This document shows positions 8,843-15,877 of a stretch of 64,000 bases of DNA, in pieces. The position numbers were made by a program, and so were the translations under genes. The DNA is from Alphaproteobacteria bacterium (lineage in GTDB: Bacteria > Pseudomonadota > Alphaproteobacteria > Micropepsales > Micropepsaceae): the NCBI GenBank assembly GCA_947473475.1, contig CANJBZ010000005.1, positions 93,095 to 157,094 on the forward strand. Direction: 5' to 3'. Numbering within the stretch: position 1 is the first letter of the stretch; every line of letters begins with the position of its first letter. The notes beneath the pieces were generated by a model. That model saw nothing but the letters and a program-made list of their open reading frames with translations, did not search any database and was not told the DNA's origin.

Positions 8843-11800
8843 ATGAACGACAGCGTCTTCCAAGCGGCAGCGCGCGCCCATCGCTCGGGCAATTTTGCCG
8901 AAGCGGCCCGGCTCTACGGGGAAGTTCTGCGCGCCAATCCGCGTCACTTTCCGGCGTTGTTTGGGCTCGGCTATCTCTATTTTCAAAGCGGGCATTTCGC
9001 GGAAGCCGAGCGCCTGACCGCGGAAGCATTGCGTCTCAATCCGGCATCGCCTGAAGCGTACTTTACCCGCGGCTCGGCGCTGATGCGCCTGGACCGGGCG
9101 GCGGAGGCGCTGGCCTGCTTCGACGCAGCGCTCGCCCACAAGCCGGATTTTGTCGAAGGGCAGCTGAGCCGGGCCACAGCGCTGACGGCGCTGGGACGCT
9201 TCGACGCCGCGCTCGAGAGCGTTGACTTGGTTCTCATGCTCAATCCAAAGAATGCATCGGCCCTAAACAATCGTGGCCGCATCCTGCAAGCCATTGGCCG
9301 GACAGACGATGCGATCTCCGCCTTCACCAAGGCGGCCGCGGCTGAACCGCGTTTTACCGACGCGCTGATCAATCGCGCGGCGTTGCATGCGAGCCGGAAA
9401 CAGTTTTCGGAAGCGGCCGCCGACGCGGCCAAGGCGCTCGCTATAGATCCAGAGCTTGCATACACGCGGGGCCATTTGTGCCTGTATCGCCTAAGCGTTT
9501 GCGATTGGCGCCAATGGGATCAGGACACGCTTGCGATTTCTTCCGGCCTCGCCGCGGCAAAGCGCGTTTGCGACCCGTTCATCAATCTCCTGATCTCGTC
9601 GTCTCCGGCAGAACAGCTCCAATGCGCGCGCATTTGGACGGCCTATGAAGCCCCTGCGGCCGCCGCTCCCTTATGGCGCGGCGGCCGGTACCGGCATGAA
9701 AAAATTCGCGTGGCCTATGTGTCGGGGGACCTCCATTCGCATGCGGTCGCAGCACTCATCGCCAACGTCATTGAGACGCATGACCGGCAGCGATTTGAAA
9801 TCATCGCCATCTCGTTCGGGCCGGACGACAAAAGCACCATGCGCGCGCGTCTCGTTTCGGCCTTTGACCGCTTCATCGATGTGCGTGGCCGCACCGATGC
9901 CGAGATAGCGCAGATCATGCGCCAGATGGAAATCGACATTGCCGTCGATCTGAAGGGCTACACGCAAGACAAGCGCCCGCGCATTTTTGCCTTCCGCCCG
10001 GCGCCGATCCAAGTGAATTATCTGGGTTATCCCGGCACGATGGCGGCGCCCTATATGGACTACCTCATCGCCGACCGCGTGGTTATTCCAGAGGAACAGC
10101 GTTCCTTTTACAGCGAGCGGATCGCCTTTCTTCCCGACACGTACCAGTGCAACGATTCCAAGCGCGTGCTTACCGTCGAGCCGCCTTCGCGCAAAGACGC
10201 CGGACTGCCTGAAAGCGGCTTTGTATTTTGCTGCTTCAACAACAATTTCAAGATCACGCCGCCGATCTTCGCGATCTGGATGCGGCTGCTGCACAACGTT
10301 GAGGGCAGCGTTCTTTGGCTGCTCGAAGACAGTGCAGAGGCCATCGCAAATCTCAAACGGGAAGCAGAGGCCGCAGGCGTCGACGCCGATCGCATCATCG
10401 CCGCGCCACGTGTCAATGCCGCTCAGTATCTGGCCCGGCAACGTCTGGCGGATCTGTTCCTCGACACGCAACCCTATGGCGCGCACACCACCGCAAGCGA
10501 CGCGCTCTGGATGGGGCTTCCGGTTTTGACGACTCTCGGGCCGGTCTTTGCATCGCGCGTTGCCGCAAGTCTGCTCTCGGCACTGAACGTGCCAGAATTG
10601 ATCACGCACTCCTTGGACGAATACGAAAACGCCGCCTTGCAGTATGCGCGCGCGCCAGACCGGCTCGCTGCCGTGAAAGCAAAGCTTGCCGCGAACCGCG
10701 ATACGGCGCCGTTGTTCGATACCGCCCGCTACACGCGAAATCTGGAAGCCGCTTTCGCCACCATGTGGGAACGATGGCAGAGGGGCGAGCCGCCCGCCGA
10801 CTTCGTAGCGAATACAGCGCCACCGCGTCAGCCTGCCAGCGTCCCGCAAAGCGCGGCGACGGCCTATATGCGCGCGTGCTCGCTGGCGCAGGCAAACCAG
10901 ATCGAACAGGCCCTTGCCGAATTCGACCGGGCCATCGAAATTGCGCCGCACTTTGTCGAAGCCTTATGCAACCGCGGCGCAATCTTGCTGGCGTTGAAGC
11001 GGCACGCAGAAGCTTTGCAAAGCTTCGATGCGGCGCTTGGCATCAATCCCTCTTTGTTTGAAGGCTGGAACAATCGCGGCAACGCGTTATCGGAGCTGGG
11101 ACGCTTTGAAGAGGCCATCGCCTGTTACGACCGCGCGCTCACGCTTCGCCCGCAAACCTTTCAAGTCCTGCTGAACAGGGGGAATGCGCTGATCGGAGCA
11201 CAGCGCGCGGCCGATGCGCTCGCCAGCTACGAGCAAGCGTTGGCGATTGAACCCGGCAATGCGGGAGCGCTCAAGGGCCGCGCCAACGCGCTGTTCGAAC
11301 TGAGCCGCTTCGAAGAAGCGATTGGCGGCTTTGAGGCCGTGATTGCTCGCGAGCCGTTCCATCCCTACGCGTTCGGAGATCTCGCTTTTTCAAAACTGCA
11401 ATGCTGCGACTGGCGAAACCTTGACGAGGAACGTGCGCGTATCGTTGCGAGCGTGCGGAACCATGCGCCGGTCATCAACCCTTTCGAGTTTCTGGCGCTG
11501 TCCAATAGTCCGGAGGAACAACAAGCCTGCGCGGGCATTTGGATTACAGAAAAATTTCCTCCCGCCGCTGCACCCTTGTGGCGCGGCGAAACCTACCGGC
11601 ACGACAAAATTCGCATCGCGTACGCGTCCGCCAATTTCCACAACCACGCGGTGGGCCAGGCTCTTGCCAGTGTTCTGGAACGGCACGACCGCACGCGTTT
11701 TGAGATTACGGCGATTTCCTGGGGCCCCGATGACAAAAGCGCATTGCGGGGCCGCCTTGAACGCGCCTGCGATCGATTTGTGGATGTCAGCCGTCACACC

Positions 11801-12703
11801 GATGCGGATGCCGCGCGGCTTATGCGGCAGATGGAAATCGACATTGCCGTCGATCTGATGGGTTTCACGGCCGACCACCGCACCGCAATCTTTGCCGCGC
11901 GTCCCGCGCCGGTTCAGGTGAACTATCTCGGATTCGCCGGCACCATGGCGGCACCCTATATGGATTACATTGTTGCCGACGATATCGTTATTCCGAATCC
12001 CGACCGATCCCGCTACAGCGAGAAGGTGATCGCACTGCCGGGCAGTTATTTGCCTATCGACGATAGCCGGATCGCGGAAAATAGCATCGACCGCGCGATG
12101 GCCGGTCTGCCGGACAATGCTTTCGTCTTTGCCTGTTTCAACAACAGCTACAAAATCTCGCCGGACGTTTTCGCGATCTGGATGAATCTCTTGCGCCAGA
12201 CGAATGGCAGCGTCCTGTGGCTATCGCGCGCGAATGCGGCAGCGGCGCGAAATCTGGCGCGGGAGGCGCAAGCCCGCGGCGTTGATCCTTCGCGCCTGAT
12301 CTTTGCGCCGCTTGTCGCCAGCCCATCGGATCATCTCGCGCGGCTGGCTTGCGCCGATCTGTTCCTCGACACGCTGCCCTACAATGCGCACGCGACGGCG
12401 GTCGATGCACTGCTGGCGGGACTGCCCCTGATTACATGCAAAGGGCGCAGCTTTGCAGGCCGGGTCGGAGCAAGCCTGCTGCACGCCGCCGGCCTACCGG
12501 AACTGGTAACGGATTCGCTGGCCTCATATCAGGCGCTTGCGCTGGAGCTTGCCAACAACCCGCGCACACTCAACGACCTGAAAGCGAAGCTCGCCGCCAA
12601 CCGGCAAACGCAGCCCTTGTTCGATACCGCCCACTACACGCGGCAGCTCGAACAAGCCTTCGTCGATATGCTGGAGCGTTCGGGCCGGCGCGCTATTTCC
12701 TAA
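8843..12703 (+). CDS. TPR protein with two SPINDLY/OGT-like glycosyltransferase domains
   Basis: A 1286-residue protein made of two similar halves, each with N-terminal TPRs and a GT41 (O-GlcNAc transferase/SPINDLY-like) domain. Half 1: TPRs about residues 1-210, GT about 285-640 (VSGDLHSHAV, VNYLGYPGTMAAPYMDY, CFNNNFKITPPIFAIWMRLL, GAHTTASDALWMGLP). Half 2: TPRs about 670-860, GT about 925-1275 (ASANFHNHAV, VNYLGFAGTMAAPYMDY, CFNNSYKISPDVFAIWMNLL, NAHATAVDALLAGLP). GT41 enzymes move a sugar from a nucleotide sugar to Ser/Thr of proteins; the acceptor here is unknown. Half 1 keeps the classic HTTASDALW nucleotide-site pattern, half 2 has drifted (HATAVDALL). No signal peptide, so probably cytosolic. 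Its 3' end overlaps the convergent methyltransferase gene by 11 bases. Confidence 0.9.
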   Translation: MNDSVFQAAARAHRSGNFAEAARLYGEVLRANPRHFPALFGLGYLYFQSGHFAEAERLTAEALRLNPASPEAYFTRGSALMRLDRAAEALACFDAALAHKPDFVEGQLSRATALTALGRFDAALESVDLVLMLNPKNASALNNRGRILQAIGRTDDAISAFTKAAAAEPRFTDALINRAALHASRKQFSEAAADAAKALAIDPELAYTRGHLCLYRLSVCDWRQWDQDTLAISSGLAAAKRVCDPFINLLISSSPAEQLQCARIWTAYEAPAAAAPLWRGGRYRHEKIRVAYVSGDLHSHAVAALIANVIETHDRQRFEIIAISFGPDDKSTMRARLVSAFDRFIDVRGRTDAEIAQIMRQMEIDIAVDLKGYTQDKRPRIFAFRPAPIQVNYLGYPGTMAAPYMDYLIADRVVIPEEQRSFYSERIAFLPDTYQCNDSKRVLTVEPPSRKDAGLPESGFVFCCFNNNFKITPPIFAIWMRLLHNVEGSVLWLLEDSAEAIANLKREAEAAGVDADRIIAAPRVNAAQYLARQRLADLFLDTQPYGAHTTASDALWMGLPVLTTLGPVFASRVAASLLSALNVPELITHSLDEYENAALQYARAPDRLAAVKAKLAANRDTAPLFDTARYTRNLEAAFATMWERWQRGEPPADFVANTAPPRQPASVPQSAATAYMRACSLAQANQIEQALAEFDRAIEIAPHFVEALCNRGAILLALKRHAEALQSFDAALGINPSLFEGWNNRGNALSELGRFEEAIACYDRALTLRPQTFQVLLNRGNALIGAQRAADALASYEQALAIEPGNAGALKGRANALFELSRFEEAIGGFEAVIAREPFHPYAFGDLAFSKLQCCDWRNLDEERARIVASVRNHAPVINPFEFLALSNSPEEQQACAGIWITEKFPPAAAPLWRGETYRHDKIRIAYASANFHNHAVGQALASVLERHDRTRFEITAISWGPDDKSALRGRLERACDRFVDVSRHTDADAARLMRQMEIDIAVDLMGFTADHRTAIFAARPAPVQVNYLGFAGTMAAPYMDYIVADDIVIPNPDRSRYSEKVIALPGSYLPIDDSRIAENSIDRAMAGLPDNAFVFACFNNSYKISPDVFAIWMNLLRQTNGSVLWLSRANAAAARNLAREAQARGVDPSRLIFAPLVASPSDHLARLACADLFLDTLPYNAHATAVDALLAGLPLITCKGRSFAGRVGASLLHAAGLPELVTDSLASYQALALELANNPRTLNDLKAKLAANRQTQPLFDTAHYTRQLEQAFVDMLERSGRRAIS

Positions 12704-13847
12704 GCACCGCGAAAAGACCGGTCACCACCGCACCGTATTCCATGCGCAGGAACGCTTCTTCCAGATTCGCGACGTGAAGTCCCGCAGCAGCAGCGGCGTC
12801 GCGAACGTGATCGGGATGGTGCTCGTAGCGGCCCGTATCGGTGATGCGGAAGGGATAGGTCTGACCGCGTTCCATCGAGAAGACAAAATGCCCGCCGGGC
12901 ACCAGCCGGCTCTTTGCCAACGCGACAAGCTCATGCAGATCGCCGAAATAGATAATCACGTCGCAGGACACGATCATCTCAAAGGGCTCGGCGCTCGCCT
13001 TGAGCCATTGCGTGATCTCGCCGACTTCCAGCCGGTCGTAGATTTCGCGCTTCCTGGCGATCTCCAGCATTTCCGGGGAGAGATCGACGCCGGTCAATTC
13101 GCGAGCCCACGGTTTAAGCGTGATCCCGGAAAGACCGGAGCCGCAACCGAGATCGAGAATCTTCAGGTTTGACGGCTCGGGCATGACCGCGTGAACGGCA
13201 TCGGCAATGCGTTCGGGACCCTTATATTCGAGGTCCTCACGCATGCGCGTTTCATAGTTCCAGGCGAAGTCCTTGTAGATCTGCTGGATGGTGCGATCGG
13301 ACGCGCGCGCGGGCGGCGCCTCGTCACGCAATGCAATCAACAGATGCTCGATTTCCGCATCCTCGGGGTGGGTATCGAAATATTTCTGATAGGCCTCGCG
13401 AGCCTCCTCACGGCGGCCAACCGACTGACACAGATCGCCCAGATCGTACCAGGCGTCCCAATCCGCCGGATTGAGTTCGACGGCCCTTTTTGTGCAGAGA
13501 TAAGCCGGCTGCACATTTCCATATTCTTTGAGGCGTTTGGCGAGAGCGTAAAGTTCCGCGCCCGTAAATTCGCGATGCGCGCCAAGCGCAGCATCGCTGG
13601 AGACGAGAAGACCGGATTTCGCGCCTTCGTCGAACCAGCGTTTGACGGCGTCCACGCCATCGGGCGGCAGCAGCGGCCGCACCAGATTTTCGACGTCTTC
13701 CACGCTGCGGTCGCCATCGCTCAGTTCCGCAAGCAATGCCGCCATGGGATTGAGCTGATGCAGTTTGTCGGAAGCGGGATCGTAGGCAACGTATCCATTC
13801 TCGACAGGCGACAGGAGAATGGCAGGGTGGATTTTCGGATTGGCCAT
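12693..13847 (-). CDS. PqqD-domain, TPR and SAM-methyltransferase fusion (candidate RiPP tailoring enzyme)
   Basis: A 384-residue three-part protein. Residues about 1-80 match the PqqD fold pattern (HPAILLSPVENGYVAYDP, then LHQLNPMAALLAELSDGDRS), the RiPP recognition element that binds leader peptides in many peptide-modifying systems. Residues about 90-165 hold TPR-like helices (AVELNPADWDAWYDLGDLCQ). The rest is a class I methyltransferase like the TPR-containing COG4976 group, with motif I ILDLGCGSGLSG, acidic post-I TGVDLSPEMLEIAR and motif IV IVSCDVIIYFGDL. The start is taken at ATG 13847; TTG 13865 is in frame but less likely. It lies 106 bases behind the small Tat-signal peptide gene on the same strand, with a strong hairpin between. 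Inferred: it methylates that peptide. Confidence 0.85.
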   Translation of the reverse strand: MANPKIHPAILLSPVENGYVAYDPASDKLHQLNPMAALLAELSDGDRSVEDVENLVRPLLPPDGVDAVKRWFDEGAKSGLLVSSDAALGAHREFTGAELYALAKRLKEYGNVQPAYLCTKRAVELNPADWDAWYDLGDLCQSVGRREEAREAYQKYFDTHPEDAEIEHLLIALRDEAPPARASDRTIQQIYKDFAWNYETRMREDLEYKGPERIADAVHAVMPEPSNLKILDLGCGSGLSGITLKPWARELTGVDLSPEMLEIARKREIYDRLEVGEITQWLKASAEPFEMIVSCDVIIYFGDLHELVALAKSRLVPGGHFVFSMERGQTYPFRITDTGRYEHHPDHVRDAAAAAGLHVANLEEAFLRMEYGAVVTGLFAVLRK

Positions 13848-13881
13848 CGATGAGCTTCTGGGCAAACGTCAGAAAGTAAGA

Positions 13882-13917
13882 GACGACCGTGCATCCCCTT
13901 GGGAATACACGGCCGTC
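13882..13917 (-). terminator. Long hairpin between the peptide and methyltransferase genes (leaky terminator or attenuator)
   Basis: Two arms (13882-13891 and 13908-13917) form a 10-bp stem, and the inside (13892-13907) folds further, giving about 16 continuous pairs with a tetraloop. In minus-strand RNA every non-Watson-Crick position is a G-U wobble, whereas on the plus strand the same positions are A-C mismatches, so the structure is built for minus-strand transcripts. It is followed on the minus strand by the U-rich but interrupted TCTTACTTTCTG, which suggests partial termination. On the plus strand a T-run follows, so it may also stop opposing transcription. Confidence 0.65.
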
Positions 13918-13953
13918 TTTTTACGCAATTCAAAAGAAAAAGACGTCAGACGA

Positions 13954-14148
13954 TCACTCGCCTTCTTTCTTCTTTTTCTTCTTCTTCTTGCCTTCTTCGC
14001 CTTCGCCTTCCTGAGCAACGGCCTGCGTGGTCATCGCCGGGATCGCCGCAACGGCAGAGCCGACCAGCATCGTGCGGAGGAAACCGCGACGGTCCTGCTG
14101 GACATTGGCAAGGGCATTGTCGAGCGACTTCAAGATGTCATTAGCCAT
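13954..14148 (-). CDS. 64-aa Tat-signal peptide with Glu/Gly/Lys tail (candidate precursor peptide)
   Basis: Seen: residues 1-19 (MANDILKSLDNALANVQQD) could form an amphipathic helix. They are followed by a twin-arginine motif DRRGFLRT, a hydrophobic stretch MLVGSAVAAIPAMTT, an AVA signal-peptidase-like site, and the mature tail QEGEGEEGKKKKKKKKEGE with eight consecutive lysines. The ribosome site is near ideal: AAGGAGG (complement at 14155-14161), 6 bases from ATG 14148, so translation should be strong. The next gene downstream encodes the PqqD-TPR-methyltransferase. I do not recognise a described family. Inferred: a ribosomally made, modified peptide exported by Tat; the N-terminal helix may be the element bound by PqqD. 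Alternatively a small secreted polyampholyte with no modification. Confidence 0.75.
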   Translation of the reverse strand: MANDILKSLDNALANVQQDRRGFLRTMLVGSAVAAIPAMTTQAVAQEGEGEEGKKKKKKKKEGE

Positions 14149-14154
14149 TAATGG

Positions 14155-14161
14155 CCTCCTT
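14155..14161 (-). promoter_or_regulatory. Strong Shine-Dalgarno of the small Tat-signal peptide
   Basis: Minus-strand AAGGAGG, 6 bases before ATG 14148. It is one of the few full-consensus ribosome sites in the window and decides the start of this very short gene. Confidence 0.85.
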
Positions 14162-14204
14162 GGTTGAGACCTTGAATATGCCCAGATCGCGAGCGGCGTC
14201 CCCG

Positions 14205-14218
14205 TTACATTTTTGTAA
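14205..14218. promoter_or_regulatory. TTAC-N6-GTAA palindrome, copy 1, upstream of the peptide gene
   Basis: TTACATTTTTGTAA is a perfect inverted repeat about 57 bases upstream of ATG 14148. A second TTAC-N6-GTAA lies at 14279-14292, 74 bp away centre to centre, about seven helical turns. This looks like an operator pair, but no regulator is known. Confidence 0.4.
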
Positions 14219-14278
14219 GTGTTCAAGCGAAAAATGCGCCAGCTTTGCCACAATCGCGTGATGAAACTCGCGGTACCA

Positions 14279-14292
14279 TTACGTGACTGTAA
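14279..14292. promoter_or_regulatory. TTAC-N6-GTAA palindrome, copy 2
   Basis: TTACGTGACTGTAA, extendable to ATTAC...GTAAT. It overlaps the stop codon of the Tam-like gene and pairs in form with the copy at 14205-14218. Confidence 0.35.
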
Positions 14293-15070
14293 TGTCGGTC
14301 GATTTTTGCGCGACCAAAAAGAGCCGCAGAAACCGGTGGATTGTCTTCCCATCCGCGCGCGGACGATAGGCGGTCGACAGCAGACCTTTGTAATGATTGA
14401 GAAATTCTTCTCGTAGCGGTGACGCGAGCGCCGCCGCAAAGGGTCGCAAACTTGTCCCCATCATCCAGTGGAAGACCGCGTCCTCGCCGGCAACAACATG
14501 AAAGTAGCGGGTCTCCCACAGGTCGACCGACTGAGCCTGCCGCGACAGCAAGTCGTAGTAGTTTTCCGGCGCCAACCCGTTCCACCAGTCCCGAACGCCC
14601 ACGAGATGGCCGGACCAGCGAGAATCGGCCGCCGCTTCCCGCACGAGCACTTGGCAGAGTTCGTCGTAATTTCTGGGCACCTGGAAGGCTAAAACCCCGC
14701 CTGGACGGACGAACGAGAACAGGCGCGGGATCAACCCGTCATGGTCGCCCAGCCATTGCAGGACGGCATTGGAAAAGATGACGTCACAGGGCGCATCGGG
14801 CGTCCAGTTCCGGATATCGCCTTCGACAAAGTCCGCCTTCACCCCGCTGACACGCGCGTCGCGCAGCATTTCGGGTGAGGAGTCGACGCCAGTGATATGT
14901 GCATCGGGCCAGCGCGCTCGCAGCAGGGCCGTGGAATTGCCCGGGCCGCAACCCAGATCGACGACGCGTTGCGGCGACGGCAAATGAATGCGCGCCAGCA
15001 GATCTGCGGCGGGGCGTGTGCGCTCCGCGCAGAAGGCGAGATAGGTTTGCGGGTCCCAAGCCATGTTCAT
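14279..15070 (-). CDS. tam: Trans-aconitate 2-methyltransferase-like SAM methyltransferase
   Basis: A 263-residue class I methyltransferase very like Tam: N-terminus MAWDPQTYLAFCAERTRPAADLLARI, motif I VVDLGCGPGNST, post-I GVDSSPEML, then FSNAVLQWLGDHDGLI and the Tam-typical WWNGLAPENYYDLLS and YFHVVAGEDAVFHWMMGTSLRP. Tam methylates trans-aconitate, a spontaneous by-product that inhibits aconitase. ATG 15070 or 15064 fits the family start; a longer frame upstream lacks family similarity. It precedes the small peptide gene on the same strand with a 130-base gap holding the two palindromes, so co-transcription is open. It is divergent from the GST gene at 15136. Confidence 0.85.
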   Translation of the reverse strand: MNMAWDPQTYLAFCAERTRPAADLLARIHLPSPQRVVDLGCGPGNSTALLRARWPDAHITGVDSSPEMLRDARVSGVKADFVEGDIRNWTPDAPCDVIFSNAVLQWLGDHDGLIPRLFSFVRPGGVLAFQVPRNYDELCQVLVREAAADSRWSGHLVGVRDWWNGLAPENYYDLLSRQAQSVDLWETRYFHVVAGEDAVFHWMMGTSLRPFAAALASPLREEFLNHYKGLLSTAYRPRADGKTIHRFLRLFLVAQKSTDITVT

Positions 15071-15135
15071 TCTTTGCTGCGATTTCGTCTCAGCTGTGCT
15101 CTCATTTGCGGCATCACCGCAATGGGGGCGCAGCA

Positions 15136-15765
15136 ATGGCCGAATTGGAAATCATCGGACGTCCGATCAGCACTTACGTCTGGGCGGCGCGTATCGCCTG
15201 CGAAGAAAAATGCGTTCCGCATAAACTGGTTGTAGCCGCCGCTCATTCGCCGGAAATCTCAGCCATTCATCCCTTCGGAAAGATGCCCGTGCTGCGTCAT
15301 GGCGACGTCAGGCTTTGCGAGTCGCGCGCCATCTACTTCTACATCGACCATGCCTTTGACGGACCGCCGCTTGCGCCGCGCGACGCAGTGGCGGGCGCGC
15401 TGGCCGAACAATGGATTTCGCTGGTCAACACCAGCATCGATCCGGTTTGCGTGCGTCAGTACCTGCTCGGCTATATTTTTCCCGGCACGCCCGACGGCAG
15501 TCCGAACCGCCCGCAGATCGAAGGCTCGCTCGCGAGGATGGAGGCGCAGCTCACGATTCTCGACAAGGCGGTTGCGAAAACCGGCTACCTCGTGAATGCG
15601 TCGTTCACGCTGGCCGACATCAACTTGCTGCCCATTCTCTTCTATCTTGCGCGCATGCCCGAAAGCGGTCCCATGCTGGCGAACAACCCGCATCTTTCAG
15701 CCTATCTGCAACGGCATATCACCCGGCCAAGCGTAACAGCGACCATGCCCAAACTGCCGGCGTAG
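15136..15765 (+). CDS. Glutathione S-transferase family protein
   Basis: A 209-residue soluble protein with the two GST parts. The thioredoxin-like N-domain (about 1-80) shows IIGRPISTYVWAARIACEE, cis-Pro site GKMPVLRHGDVRLCESRAI and a glutathione gamma-Glu contact ES. The helical C-domain ends with LVNASFTLADINLLPILFYL, the usual D-containing N-capping box. Substrate unknown. It starts 66 bases from the divergent Tam-like gene and is followed by a strong bidirectional hairpin. Confidence 0.85.
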   Translation: MAELEIIGRPISTYVWAARIACEEKCVPHKLVVAAAHSPEISAIHPFGKMPVLRHGDVRLCESRAIYFYIDHAFDGPPLAPRDAVAGALAEQWISLVNTSIDPVCVRQYLLGYIFPGTPDGSPNRPQIEGSLARMEAQLTILDKAVAKTGYLVNASFTLADINLLPILFYLARMPESGPMLANNPHLSAYLQRHITRPSVTATMPKLPA

Positions 15766-15807
15766 TCTGATCGTTCATAAAATCTTCGCGCTGTCACAAA
15801 ACCCATT

Positions 15808-15840
15808 TCACCATGGCCGCCCTTGAGGCGGCCATGGTGA
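15808..15840. terminator. Bidirectional hairpin between convergent genes
   Basis: A perfect 14-bp inverted repeat (15808-15821 with 15827-15840, loop CTTGA) sits between the stops of the GST (+) and the histidine kinase (-). GAATTTTCTC follows on the plus strand and AAATGGGTTTTG on the minus strand. Confidence 0.7.
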
Positions 15841-15877
15841 GGGATAGAATTTTCTCTTAACCTACTAACTCCAGCCT

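Noticed and set aside
13954..14439. 161-residue version of the small Tat-signal peptide with a longer N-terminus
   Set aside because: The extension overlaps the Tam-like gene end and the palindromes; the full ribosome site sits directly before ATG 14148.
14279..15070. Tam-like methyltransferase as part of the peptide-modifying system
   Set aside because: Its sequence matches Tam closely and it lacks a PqqD domain; position alone is not enough, so it is not counted in the candidate system.
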